Shown here piece by piece: positions 10,820-22,370 of a stretch of DNA of 64,000 bases (the first letter of the stretch is position 1; each line of letters opens with the position of its first letter). Source of the stretch: Symsagittifera roscoffensis (taxonomy: Eukaryota; Xenacoelomorpha; Acoela; Convolutidae). The stretch lies in NCBI RefSeq assembly GCF_963678635.1, contig NC_087071.1, positions 22,409,194 to 22,473,193 on the forward strand. The letters are read 5' to 3'. The position numbers and the translations under genes were made by a program. The notes below the pieces were generated by a model that saw only the letters and a list, made by a program, of their open reading frames with translations, was not told where the DNA came from and made no database searches.

Positions 10820-12999
10820 AAACAAGAACCGAGGATAGAAAACTAAGATAAGTCCTGAACAAAAGAAAATTTCACGAGCGGAAGTTGAAAAATCACACCA
10901 AACTAAATGAGAGAAAGAATCAAAATATGACAAACGAACTGAGTTTGATTGTTTTCACATTTGAACTTAACAAAAATTCCAAAACGGTCCATAAAATTTT
11001 CAAAATTAAGTTCAAATGTAATGAATTCCAATGCTCAAAGTGTCCTGCCGCTCAGCAACATTGAAGAATTTTTGGTCTTAATACTGAAAGAACCTCATGT
11101 AATATCAAAAATTATACAAACATCCGGTTGAAGCGTGCAAAAAAGTAACATCTGAAATTAACAGCTGTGAAATCAATAAAAAAGTCGATTATTAAGACCA
11201 ATATTTTCGATTCTACTAGCCCTCAATTTCAGTCACAAGATACTGACATCTTTTTTTCAATTAATGTTGCAATATAATACAATTTAATTTGTGTCACGTG
11301 GAAATTTAATTCTTAAGAAAATTATTAGATGGATTTTAATTTTACTTAAGGTCGGTGAATAGAATATTTTGATAAATTATTATTTAGAAACATACCAAAG
11401 TCAACTATTGCGAGATTTTGATACCCCGAGTAAAACGCCTGGAGTTAGACATTGCTGAAAGTGTTTTCATTGCACGGAAAACTTCTTCTAGTGGAACATC
11501 AGTTAACAAGACTGTTCGTATCGGGGTGAAATTCAAAATATTCCAACAGTATTAAGGGTGTCTAAATCAAATTTTAAATGATCCACCTACACTTAATTAA
11601 AAGCAAGAAGTTAAATAATGCGCGTGTATCCTCAAATTACTTGAAATTGTTAGCCTCAATTTACCTTGCAAACAATTCTGAGCCAAATTGTTTTGCCGCC
11701 TTTGCTACAGAATATAGAAAATTGGAATTTGTTCATTTTGAAAATCCCCATTTTTCAAACACAATTAACTTCCCGAAAAATTGTCACAGATGAAATATCT
11801 TTTTAAATTTGATCTCAGCTTTGATTTTTTAGTTTCGTCAGATCGGTTGATTAGAAACTCAAAAATACTCGGGAAAAACTAAACCACACCAAGTTTAAAT
11901 AGTTCGCCACTTTCCGCAAATGCTGTAACGAAAAATTTTTAAAGATAACCGAGCAATTATTTGATGTTTTCCGTTTTTTTTTTGGCGAATCAGTCGGATA
12001 TCATGACAAAACATAAGACATGACTTTCAAATTTTCAAACAGCGTTTTAATTGCTAATGCTTTTTTTAATGAGTAGCAGCATCTGCTCTCTCAATTAGAA
12101 GTCTGATTCTGGTGGAAAGACAACGGATTTTCTTGCTGTTTTTGTTTCTAATTCTAGCTCATTAAAAAATCAAGACCAAAAAAAATTTGATTGCCAAAAA
12201 AATTACAAACTCAGAGACGGCGATTGCTCTTGTTCTTGATTGTAATGACAATTCTTATAGCGTTGTTCAAATCATGAGTAAATTAGTAGTGCCAAAATTT
12301 TGATGTAATACACTTCAATCGTCAATCCTGAACACAGTTATTTAACTTCAAATGGCCCTTTTTGTCCTAAATATAGTTTTTTTTCACTTCAGTAAAAAAA
12401 CAGTTAAATCATCATTTGGATTAATAGACGACACACAATAATTATGTTTTCTGGCAACACAACTTAAAAATGGAAAACAAAAATGAGAAAAAAATCAGAA
12501 ATCAAAGCAGACAAAAAAATTTGTTTTTCTTTCGTTTTTTTTCTGCAACTTTTCAACGTTATTTTTACTAGTACTCGTGATTTGAGTTTTTTGCTTATAT
12601 TTCATTTGAACAGAGTACAAACTGAAAACATGATTTGAAAATGTTTAAAATTATCATCTAACTATAAAAGACTTTAGGAGCTGATAGTTCGGTCTTCTAA
12701 CCTACGTTTTTCTTTTGAGCTTTAGAAAAATTTAAACAGAAAAATCATTTTTCCATGCCTAGAGAACTGCAAATCAGATTGTTTTGTCGTAAGGTTCCAC
12801 ATATAATAAAAAGGATTACCGCTGCAGAAAAAGTGCACTAAAAGCTTCCATTGATTGTGTTTTGGTTTCTAATTTTGTTTGAAAATTACAATGGCACAAA
12901 ATTCTGCAATAACGAACATAAAAGATCGTACCAGGGCGGCTTGTTTAGTTTTCCGACTGCCTTTTAACGATTATATTGTAGAGTTCGACTTTGAAAAAA
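10820..12999. other. 3' flank of block A; no gene seen
   Basis: AT-rich, shared with block B (about 56068-58240). Short frames (for example 10949-11131, 11578-11793) lack coding signals. A candidate polyadenylation signal AATAAA is at about 11174. About 11505-11535 resembles the start of the ~530-bp repeat (ACAAGACTGTTCGTATCGGGG). Confidence 0.4.
10957..11019. repeat. Perfect 14-bp inverted repeat
   Basis: ACATTTGAACTTAA at 10957-10970 is the exact reverse complement of TTAAGTTCAAATGT at 11006-11019, giving a 14-bp stem with a 35-nt loop just downstream of the last exon. The block B copy (56206-56268) has one mismatch. Confidence 0.7.
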
Positions 13000-13199
13000 N
13001 NNNNNNNNNNNNNNNNNNNNNNNNNNNNNNNNNNNNNNNNNNNNNNNNNNNNNNNNNNNNNNNNNNNNNNNNNNNNNNNNNNNNNNNNNNNNNNNNNNNN
13101 NNNNNNNNNNNNNNNNNNNNNNNNNNNNNNNNNNNNNNNNNNNNNNNNNNNNNNNNNNNNNNNNNNNNNNNNNNNNNNNNNNNNNNNNNNNNNNNNNNN
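13000..13199. other. Assembly gap (200 N)
   Basis: Exactly 200 undetermined bases separate block A from the tandem array. Continuity across it is an assembly inference. Confidence 1.
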
Positions 13200-14870
13200 C
13201 GACTATCCAATCAATAAAAAAGCAGAACAATTGCTAGTTAGGCAAAAATAGCCGTTCAAAAAATGGAAGAATCATCAATTATTCAAAGCACAGAGAAACA
13301 AAAAAGCCAGTATAATCCAAAATGGCAAGCAAATTTCTACCACGATAAATTTGGAACAAACCCCGATTCAGGTAATCTTTTTAATGCTTATAGGCTGTTT
13401 TGTGGTGACCAAAAAATGAATCCAAATTGTGATGTACTTTCAACAACTTTTTGTTCTAAAATTGGCTCCAAGCTTGCAGAACCCCTAGAAGTGGAAGAAA
13501 AGCCATTGAAATTTTCCCGACGCGAAAACCTATGTATTCAGTCCTATTCATTCCTTGAAAAAAGTCAAAGCTATTGAGTCATCAAAACAGCAAGTTTCCA
13601 CAGGCCATGATAGTAGTAGTAGCAAATTAATTAAAAACTCATTACCGGTTATTGCAGAACCTTTAGCAAATTTGTTCTATGAGTGCGTTTCTGAAGGATC
13701 CTATCCTGAACAGGTTAAAGATCAAAAGTTATCCGTCTTTATCAAAATGGTGAATCAAAAGATCCCAGTATTTTTTGGCCCATCAATTTATTAAAAACAG
13801 TCTCTAAAGTTTTCAAAAAAAAAATGATTCAAAAGTACTTGTTTTCTTCCCTTGACAAAAATTAGCTTCTTTCTGAAAACAGGTTTCAGCCTAGGAGATA
13901 AAATTTACCGAGTTCATAAGAAACGCAATTGATAACTGGCAGACAGGATTATCACGTTTCCTTGTTCTCACAAAATCTCTTGATAGGCTCAGACATGACT
14001 TGCTGCTGCAAAATATTGAATAGTTTGGTTTTCGCGGTGTTTTTTGTTTTCCCATCAAACAGACATCGGTAAGTAAAATCTGGTATAGAATGCTCCGAAA
14101 AGCAAAAAAAAACTAATTATGGTGTACCTCAGGGTTCAGTTCTAGGATTGTTTGATTTCTAAATTTTATCAACCAAGTTGCTTTGCCAAGTTGTTTGAAA
14201 AATTCAAAAAGTACCTGTTTGCGCATGACACGACGAATGCGGTATGTACGGAAAATATCCTAATTGGACAACAATTTACTGAAGATTTGAGTGCCGCAAA
14301 GAGTTGGTTATCAGAATTTGTTTTAACGATGAGTACTAAGAAATGTAGCCTTTTAAGTTTTGATCAAAAAAACGTTTGTTGGGAAATCATGTACGGGTCG
14401 GGAAATTGAAAATTGGACTGCTTGTAAATATTGAAACCAGGCATTTTTTTTGAGAAAATTTCATCAATTAAAAAAGTTGGCTAGATTCTCAGGAATAGTT
14501 TATAAGGCTCGGATTTACTTTTCAAAAACAATTTTGCTTCAATTTTGTGCATCATATATCAAATCAATAATTTCCTAAGGAACTTTTTTTTATGATAACA
14601 CATATAAAATGGAAGAAAAATACAAGTTTCAGAAAAATTTTATGATAGCCATCAATTTTAAGAAAAGCTCTACTGAATATTCAAAATTTTTTTGACAACA
14701 GGAGGAAATTTTGTAAAAAAATTTATGATGCTCGAAAACAAGCTAGATGTTAGACTTAGAGCCCTACAGTTCTAGAAAGGGCAGGAGTTTGTTGATGATG
14801 GTTCGACCAGTGATGGAGGATTTTTAAGCATTCAAAAAGAACAAAATATTATTTAAAAAATTAGTTAGTT
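13200..14870 (+). pseudogene. LINE-B ORF2 fragment, copy 1
   Basis: Starts in the linker (13263: MEESSIIQSTEKQKSQYNPK, then FCSKIGSKLAEPLEVEEKPL), frameshifts near 13560 into the RT N-terminus (LPVIAEPLANLFYECVSEGS), then a further shift. The fingers/palm block is broken. VPQGSVLGLFDF-like sequence is at about 14120. The catalytic block reads KYLFAHDTTNAVCTE (14205-14240), where FADD is expected. C-terminal RT (ISYGTLVYDN-type) is frame-broken. Dead element. Confidence 0.85.
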
Positions 14871-15359
14871 TCGGGTTTTCCTTGTACCTCTGCGTTCCAA
14901 ATATTTTATGCTTTTGCTCAGCAATTGGTAGTCTTTTAAAATTCTATCTGCATGCCATTCCTTCCACATTTTTTATGGAAATTTTTTGTCGGTTGGACTG
15001 AATAATCTACTTTGAAACTTTTGCTGACGCTTCTATGGAAAAATATCAGCAATTGGATCACGCAGATTGTAATCTGTAACAGCTAGCTAGGTTCCCAATT
15101 TTTTCATTTTGATCCAGTTTTCAATTTGAACTTAGAAAAACAGCCAGTTTTTATACTTGTATAGAAAAAATTGTGCCATACAAAGATCTAGTTAAAAATA
15201 TTACACATTTCAAATAGGAAAAATTATAACTGTTCTCCGTTTCCGTATTTCTATTATGAAAAATTATGTTTAGACCAGTTTGAACGATGGTAGCATATAA
15301 TTGTGAAAACGTAATAATTATTGTTGTGATTCGATCGAAGATTCTAACGCCTGGATAAA
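14870..15359. other. LINE-B 3' flank / upstream region of exon 1 copy 1
   Basis: Conserved among the array units. No coding frame is seen. It precedes the signal-peptide exon in units 1, 2, 3 and 7, so it could contain that gene's promoter. AT-rich, with GCATATAATTGTG at about 15293 as a weak TATA-like site. Confidence 0.35.
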
Positions 15360-15452
15360 ATGAGACAAAATCATTATCAACTTTTAAAAATTCTGAAATT
15401 CTTTTAATTTCTTGTATTTATTTTTTGGTCAAATCACTCTAAAGCAGCTCCC
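15360..15452 (+). pseudogene. Exon 1 (signal peptide) copy 1, broken
   Basis: Same 93 bp as the intact exon at 42071, with the same donor (CCC/GTAAAC). Codon 16 is TAA (MRQNHYQLLKILKFF then stop), so translation from this ATG ends inside the signal peptide. Confidence 0.75.
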
Positions 15453-15946
15453 GTAAACGTAATCTATTTAGTGTTTTTTAAATACCCCAACCGCCCTCTC
15501 TGGATATCGGTTCCTCCATCTTTTTTGGTGTTTTACGGAACAAAAACAATTTTTTTGAAGAAAAATTTCTCTTTCGTTTCAATTCCAAAAAATTGGCTTA
15601 AAAAACGAAAAAAAAAATTAAAAAAAGAAAGAAAAATTAAAACACAACCAAAATCAAAGCTCCTCCCCATTTTCAAACAAAAATCGGATCAAAAAACGAA
15701 AACGTTTGTGTTTCCAACGAAAGTTTCGATCAGAAATTGTGGAAACCTCTTAATAATTTTGAAGATTCACTTCAGCAATAAGAACCATTTTTGGTAAAAA
15801 ATGGTCCAAGTCCTTCGGTTATTTTCGAAACCCAAACCCCCTTCCCCATAAATCTACACGCCTCCTGGCCAACTACGCGACATACACCGATGAGAGTTTT
15901 TTCCCAACCAATTTATGTCTCAACTTGTTAAAATGATCATTTTCAG

Positions 15947-16195
15947 TCTTTTGGTCAACAGCCCTTTTTGAGAGCGTTCCAGAACTTCAACGACAAGTTT
16001 TTCCAACTTACACAACCAAATATCTATTCAGAAAACTCAGTTGGGAAGAGGGAAGAAAACCGACTTGAAGTCGGTGGAAATTCTCAAATTTCAATTGATA
16101 GTTCGAGTACAGAGTCGTCGGAGACAACAACGGAAACTTCTTCTATTGAAGAAGCGACCACTTCAACGCAATCTTTGAACAGTTCGGACACTAAG
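15947..16195 (+). CDS. Exon 2 copy 1: Ser/Thr-rich
   Basis: Acceptor ATCATTTTCAG, 249 bp, phase 0 in and out, donor AAG/GTGAGA. It encodes SFGQQPFLRAFQNFNDKFFQ, then a Ser/Thr/Glu-rich half ending SSDTK. Open in all three array copies. Its own exon 1 is nonsense-mutated, so it may be a relic or be joined to another leader. Confidence 0.55.
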
Positions 16196-16740
16196 GTGAG
16201 ACCATAAAACAAAATATAAATTAATTTAAACCAAAACTTTACTAATTCAAACATGAGAAACATTCAAGCCAGTGATTGGCTTGGGATCTCCTCAACTATT
16301 TGCACCTCTTTTTCAAAGAGGGGATTCGTTATTAGGTACAAATTTCATATACGATTGTTACTTTGAACTGTTGAGTTATTTCTAGGGCAATTCGTTAGTA
16401 GGTACCACAGGGGGTGGCTTGAAGAGATTTGCCGCAGTGGGGAAGATTTAAAAATTCAAAAGTAAACTCAATTTGGGTTGCCATAAATTTTAAGGCGAGC
16501 TCTACTTCTTGTCAAAAAACCGCCCTCATTTTCATACGTTGTCTGTGGAAAAGCGCTTGATATATAGGATTGGTAGGCTGGACGTGGTAAAAGTGGATGA
16601 AAAAAATACTTTTCAAAGGGAGAATGTCTGAGACAACTTAGGTTAAGGTGGGGGGGGGCGTCTAATAAACCGAGCCCTGTTAAATCTGTCTGTAATTCAG
16701 ACCCTTTTAAAAACATTGAAAATTTTTTGTTATAATATAA
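16196..16740. other. Intronic/flanking sequence; no gene seen
   Basis: Follows the exon 2 donor. It includes a G run at about 16651. A 125-codon minus-strand frame (16468-16842) lacks coding signals. Confidence 0.35.
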
Positions 16741-18240
16741 GATAGCGCGCTCCCGTAATAGATATGAAGCGTTAAGTGTTTTGACTGGGGTATCTTGTAA
16801 GAATCTAGCAAGAGAATACAGTTTTCTGCGAGAACTTTGCAAGAATCTTACAGGATCTTACAAAATTGGCCTCTTTCGACAACTAGGGTTTTCTTCGTCG
16901 TAACTTAAGCTGAGATTCAAAAATTTGATAGTTTTTTTCTTGACACTGAGAATTTTTTTGCAATTGATTATTTGGCGTCCAAGTAAGGAATGAAATTAGT
17001 TTCATACCTGCAGAAAAGCGGATCTTTCATGTTTCAGCTGGAAAAAAAAATCAAACAAGCTATTTTTAATTATTTAGAAGGAAACCTTGTTTCCTTTATC
17101 ATTGAACATATAACTAGATAGGTTTTGAGAAGTTTTTTTGTAACAATCTGCCATACGTGAGAAAATTAAAGAAGGTTAAAGAGAAGTTAAGGAAAGTTAA
17201 AGTTAAGAGGAAGTTAGAGAAACTTTTTTTAAAGCAACATAACGCAATTTTACAACAGAAAGAAGAGACACTGATGTTTACGGATTTTGAGATTCATCCA
17301 TGTAGCAAAAGCCCTCCCTGAATCAATAATATGTAGATTGATGAAAAAACCTATTATTTTCAAATTGAGAGAAAATGAATAATTTTGTCATTGTAATCTT
17401 TCAGAGGTTGTTTTTGGTGATTGACTCCATGTAATAAAAGCAAATATGAGAATGAAATACAAATAAAACCCAAAACATATTAAGCAGAAAATCAACATAT
17501 GATTTTTCATGGAAAAAACCTGGTCATTAACGGTCAGTAAGATAGCGCGCTCATGTAGTAGATATGAAGCGTTAAGTGTTTTGACTGGGGTATCTTGTAA
17601 GATCTTGCAAAAATCTTGTAAGAATCTAGCAAGAGAATGCAGTTTTCTGCCAGAACCTTGCAAGAATCTTACTAGATCTTACAAAATTGGCCATTTTCGA
17701 CAACTAGGGTTTTCTTTGTCATAACTTAAGCTGAGATTCAAGAATTTGATAGTTTTTTCTTGACACTGTGAATTTTTTTGGAATTGATTACTTGGAGTCC
17801 AAATCAGGAATGAAAATGGTTTTATACCTGCAGAAAATCTTTTTTTTCGTGTTTCAGCTGAAAAAAATCCAACAAGCTGTCTTTAAATACTTAGAAGGTA
17901 ACCTTGTTTCCTTTATCATTGAACATATAACCTAGATCAGGTTTTGAGGAGTTTTTTTAAACAAATCTGCTATACATGAGAAAGCTTGACAGTATAATCC
18001 AATAAAAAAAAACTTTGGATTGACATAACTTTTTTTTAAAAGTAACATAATGCAATTTCACAACGGAAAGAAGAGACACCGATGTTTACGGATTTTGAGG
18101 TTCATCCATGCAAAAGCCAGCCCTGAATCATTAATATGTAGATCGATGAAAAATAACTTATTACATTCAAATTAAGAGAAAATGAATAATTTTGTCATAT
18201 TACTCTTTCAGAGCTTGTTTTTGGTGATTGACTCCATGTA
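16741..18240. repeat. Tandem duplication of ~800 bp, unit 1
   Basis: Both copies begin GATAGCGCGCTC (16741 and 17541) and continue with GATATGAAGCGTTAAGTG, GACTGGGGTATCTTG and a CAAGAATCTTAC motif. They end near a GGTGATTGACTCCATGTAA stretch. The same double copy is in the unit at 31003, while the unit at 43449 has one copy. Confidence 0.8.
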
Positions 18241-18259
18241 AAAAAGGTGAAATCTGTAG

Positions 18260-19040
18260 AATCAAAAGAATCAAAAGAGCTAGAAAGACTAGAATCAATG
18301 TGTGGAAACAATGCATTGAAACAAAAATGCCAGATAGACTATCCATAGAAATTTCAAGTTTTATTTGATGGCATGGAATGTATGAGTTGTATAACTGGCA
18401 TTTTTTTCAACCTGGATATTCCCATTGCATTCTAGATTTAAATCATTTAGCTGGTCAAAATTTAAATCCTGCATTGACAGTTTTGGTTTTTGATGTTAAT
18501 TAAACTTTCTTTTATGACTTCTCCTTTGCTTAATAATTAGGTTAATTGAACTAGTTTTCGGCGACTGTAAAGTTATCGGAAGAAAACGTGTTTGCAAATC
18601 ATGAGCAATTGAATGATTTTGTCATAGTGATATTTTGGAAATTGTTTTTGGCGAATGACTCCTTATAACAAAAGCAAATATAACAGCAAAAACAAAACAT
18701 TATCAAAAAAGTATAAAGAAAAAACTCTGCGTTATAATTTTTTAAGAAAAAAAATTAGTCATTAATGGTCATGTAACAAGTGCTAGTTAAAAAATTTCGT
18801 AGTATCAGAAAACGCTAGAAAGACTACCCATAGATATTTAACGTTTAATTTGAAGGTTCGAATTCTATCAATTGGGTAGTTAGTATCAGAAAACGCTAGA
18901 AAGACTACCCATAGATATTTAACTTTTAATTTGAAGGTTTGAATTGTATCAATTGTATAAGAACCAATTTTTGTGAACCTGGACAGTTCCATTGCATTTT
19001 AGATTTAATTTATTTAGATTGTCAACAAATCAGTCATGCA
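18260..19040. repeat. Short repeats with CTAGAAAGACT cores, including an 81-bp tandem pair
   Basis: 18801-18881 and 18882-18958 are tandem copies (AGTATCAGAAAACGCTAGAA start). Related stretches at 18265-18510 and 18960-19040 share CATTGCATT(C/T)TAGATTTAA and GCATTGACAGTTTT. Equivalent sets are at 32515-33300 and, more expanded, 44265-45450. Confidence 0.65.
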
Positions 19041-19152
19041 TTGACAGTTTTTTTTGATTTTTCTAAAAATTAATTTTTTCTCATCTAACTTAAGTTGAAA
19101 GCACTAAATTTAGCTATAAGTAGGACAGTCTCGCCGAAAGCTAAAACGGATT

Positions 19153-20752
19153 TATTGTTCCGACTTCCGTAACTAAAAATTATTCGTAAATTTTGTGATC
19201 GGGCTGTGTTTTTTCTTCAGACAAATTTCGACTTTTAAATTGGTCATTTTTGACCGATAATTTTTATCATTCAAAAAGTATCGTTGTCTTGAGCTTAATT
19301 TCGAAAAGATAATTCACCTGTGAGCTTTTTTTGTAAAATTAAAGGGGCTTAAAGATAGCCAATTTGGCCAATTTGGGACAATTAACGCTCGATATATTTC
19401 GCGCTTTTAACGCGTAAACGGAGAAATAATCCCTGTTAGAAACTGTTCCAAGTTAGTTGAACGAAGTGTTTTTGCCATAATCAATTTGTTACTAGGAGCG
19501 AATTAATTATTTTGTACTTTAGATGGCGTATGGGAGGATAATTTTCACAAAAAAACCTCAAATTAAAAAACACCATTTTTATTTATTATATTTAGTTTTT
19601 TCATTTTATCACTGCTCCATAGACCTTAAAGGCAGGCGGAACGTTCAAGGATTCACCCTGATACAAGCAGTCTTGTTTGTTCCGGCTTTCGATACGAAAG
19701 TAACGGAATATTTGTGCTCTGGTAGGTTTTTTTTTCTTCAGACAAACTTCGACTTTTTAACTAACCATTTTTGACGGAATTTTTAAAAATCATTCAAAAG
19801 GTATTGTTGTCTTGAGCTTAAATTTGAAAAAGATTTCACCTGTGATCATTTTTTGTAAAGTTATGGTGTTTAAAGATTGCCATTTTGGCTAATTTGGAAC
19901 AACTAAAGCGCGATATTTTTCGCGCTATTAACGCGTAAGCGGAGAGTTAATCCGTGTTAGAAATCATTCCAAATTGGTTGAAATAGCTTATTTGCCCTAA
20001 TTAATTTAATACAAGGAGCAAGATTTATCGTTTTGTACTTTATATGGCGTGTGGGGTGATGATTCTCATAAACAAATTTTAATTTTAGGATTTTTTTTTT
20101 CATTTTGTTTTATTCCATTTAATTTTTCCATGTTATTACTGCTCTATAGACCGTAAGAGGCAGTCGGAATATTTAGGGCTTCGCATTGATACGAGCAGTC
20201 TTGTTGTTCCGACTTTCGATACGAAAGTAACGAAATAATTGTGCTCGGGGTGGGGTTTTTTTTTCTTCAGACAAATTTCGACTTTTTAACTAGCCATTTT
20301 TGACGGAATTTTTTTTATCATTCGAAAGCTATTGTTGTCCTGAGCTTACATTTGAAAAGATATTTACCTGTGATTATTTTTCGTAAAGTTATGAGGGTTT
20401 AAAGATTGCCATTTTGGCCATTTTCGCCAATTTTGGACAATTAACGCGCGATGTAGTTCGCGCTTTTAATGCGTAAGCGGAGATTTAATCCGTGTTATGA
20501 ATCGTTCCAAATTGGTTGAACGATGCTTATTCGCCATAATTTAATTGTTACAAGGAACGAAATCTATCCTTTTGTACTTTATATGTCGTGTGGGGGGATG
20601 ACTTTCATAGAAAAATTTTCAAATTTTAGAAAAAAAGCTTTTCTTATGATTTTATTTTTGTTTATTTTTTTTTATGTTGTTTATGTTATTACTGCTCCAT
20701 AAACGTTAAGAGGCAGGCGGAACTTTCAGGGCTTCCACCTGATACGAGCAGT
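19153..20752 (+). repeat. ~530-bp repeat family, three head-to-tail units (array unit 1)
   Basis: Units about 19153-19671, 19672-20199 and 20200-20752. Each runs from CTTGTTGTTCCGACTTTCG (with hairpin TTTCGATACGAAA) through GACAAATTTCGACTTTTTAA, GAGCTTAAATTTGAAAA, TTTTGTAAAGTTATGGGG, TTAAAGATTGCCATTTTGGC, the palindrome-rich GCGCGATATATTTCGCGC and TTAACGCGTAAGCGGAG, to a CTGCTCCATAGACCTTAA stretch, the GCAGGCGGAAC motif and GATACGAGCAGT. No coding frame is conserved. Confidence 0.85.
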
Positions 20753-21277
20753 CTTGTTGTTTCAACTGGCTTCAACATTTTGAAAAAAAAATCTAATTTT
20801 CCAAAAAAATTTTAAATTGAAATCGGCAGCAAACAGAAATATAAAAGAGCACACGCAACGTCAGTATAAAAAACGTCGTTTAAATTATGTTTGTTATCCA
20901 TGAAAAAATTATGAATAGTTCCAGTTCATACATGTTCAAATAATTTCTCTAGTTCCAGCATGTCGCCAAAAATTTTCGGTTTTCAGTTTTTACTTGAAAA
21001 TTCAAGGGAACTTCTTCGATGCCTTTTTGTAAGAGAACTGCAATTTTCTACCAAGGTTTTGTTGAAAAGGATGCTGTTTCGCTGATGGGCGACGAGAGAA
21101 AAATCAAATCGTCAATTTGAAACAGCGTTTTTCAGTGATCACATAATTGTTCACGACTTCGACGAGTTTGGTTTTAACAGTTAATGAAATGAGCAACCAG
21201 CGTACAGTTGGTTTCTGCTTGGCTGAAAAACAGCATAAATACGTTTTTTAAAAATCCGTTTCTTTTGAAATTAGTAA
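20753..21277. other. No gene seen
   Basis: AT-rich sequence shared with 35015-35538. No frame or repeat structure was recognised. Confidence 0.35.
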
Positions 21278-21773
21278 CAAAGAGTTCCGACCGACAGATT
21301 TAATTAAAATGAGCAATCTGTTCTTTTCGAGGTTTTTTGCATGCAAAATCGGAAGCCGAACAACCTTGAATTTTTTACCAAAACAAATTCAAAACGCAAG
21401 ATTGTCAATTATCCGATAGTTATGCTAGCCTAATTTTTAAATACTGCGATGAATATCCAGTTTTACTATAAAACAGTTAGCAAAATTAGTTCGAAAATCA
21501 AAATCTAGAACAAAAATCAAACGAAAGTGAAGATGATCAAATCATTCAAAATTTGGAAACTAATCGCAAACAAAACATCAGCCATCCTGTGCAATATTTT
21601 TCCAGTTTCAAGGTTTACTATTTGAATATTCGGATGCAATTGCCCGACATGGTTACAAATTTCGATGAAAACTCTGCTTTCTGATCTTTCGACGTTTGTT
21701 TATTTCAGTTTTAAATTCCTTTGATGTCTAGACAGTTGCTCTTTTTAATTAATTCTGTCTGTCCGAATTTTTT
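21278..21773. mobile_element. MITE with long terminal inverted repeats, copy 1
   Basis: The left end CAAAGAGTTCCGACCGACAG, followed by ATTTAATTAAAATGAGCAA, is the inverse of the right end GACAGTTGCTCTTTTTAATT followed by AATTCTGTCTGTCCGAAT. Ends of about 38 bp, about 496 bp in total, no transposase. Copies at 35539-36031 and 47280-47838. The target duplication is not clear. Confidence 0.65.
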
Positions 21774-21889
21774 GCAACTCTCTATAGTGCGCTAATATTT
21801 TATTGAATTTAAACATTTGAACTCAAAAATTCGTCCCCAGTTTACTTGTACTGCGAATTGCCTTGGAAGAACTATTCGAACCTGAACTT

Positions 21890-22370
21890 CTGAAAATGGA
21901 TCTATAGATAGTTTAGACCAAAAAGACGAAACTTCGGAGGGCTCATCCAACTCTTTAAACAATTAATGGGTAAAATAACAAGTGTTGAACAGCGTATTGA
22001 TTAAAAAAATCAAGAATTTTTTCATATTAAAAATGACGAAAAAAAATTTCTCGAAGAAGAGCGTTACTCTAGCAAGGACTGTTAAACTATCAACATTTTC
22101 CCGGTTTATTTCAAAAATCCACAGCTTGCTAATGATATGTGGATGGCTACGTCATCTCAATTGATCTCATTAAACCTTCTCACCAATTACTTTCATCAGC
22201 AGGTAGGCTGTGCCCCATTATCGTTACGATCTTGTTTTTTTTGGGGGGGGGGGACAAGGATGCGATCTACTCCAAGAGATATCGTCTTAAACGGAAGTAC
22301 GACAAAAATGTAAACGTGTTTGTTTTTTTGAGCTGATTGAGAATAAAGACGCTAAAGTGAGCAATTGAAA
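21890..22370 (+). pseudogene. LINE-B ORF1 remnant, copy 1
   Basis: Plus-strand reading GSIDSLDQKDETSEGSSNSL, then KITSVEQRID, FLEEERYSSKDC and FKNPQLANDMWMATSSQ resembles the start of an ORF1 protein. ERYSSKD matches ERYTSKD in LINE-A ORF1. After 22200 it shifts into a basic linker (RYRLKRKYDKN) that leads into LINE-B copy 2. Stops and a G run (22246) break it. Confidence 0.5.

Larger units (their letters stand above)
5041..12999 (+). repeat. Segmental duplication, block A
   Basis: From about 5041 to the assembly gap this block aligns in order and orientation with about 49430-58240 (block B): the same hairpin region, Cys-rich exon, mucin-like exon, hAT MITE with the same target-site duplication, last exon and 3' flank. 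Block B is longer mainly because of a 1054-bp repeat insertion (50550-51603). Non-coding parts differ by many substitutions and indels, while 7480-9374 is almost identical to its partner. Confidence 0.9.

Noticed and set aside
16468-16842. A 125-codon minus-strand frame, repeated at 30901-31104 (part) and 43173-43550
   Set aside because: It overlaps the GATAGCGCGCTC tandem repeat, has no signal or domain, and is cut in one copy by a G run. Conservation follows from the duplication.
19523-19774. 83-codon plus-strand frame inside the ~530-bp repeat, also 33784-34023 and 62946-63200
   Set aside because: Not conserved in frame between repeat units, so the repeat is non-coding.
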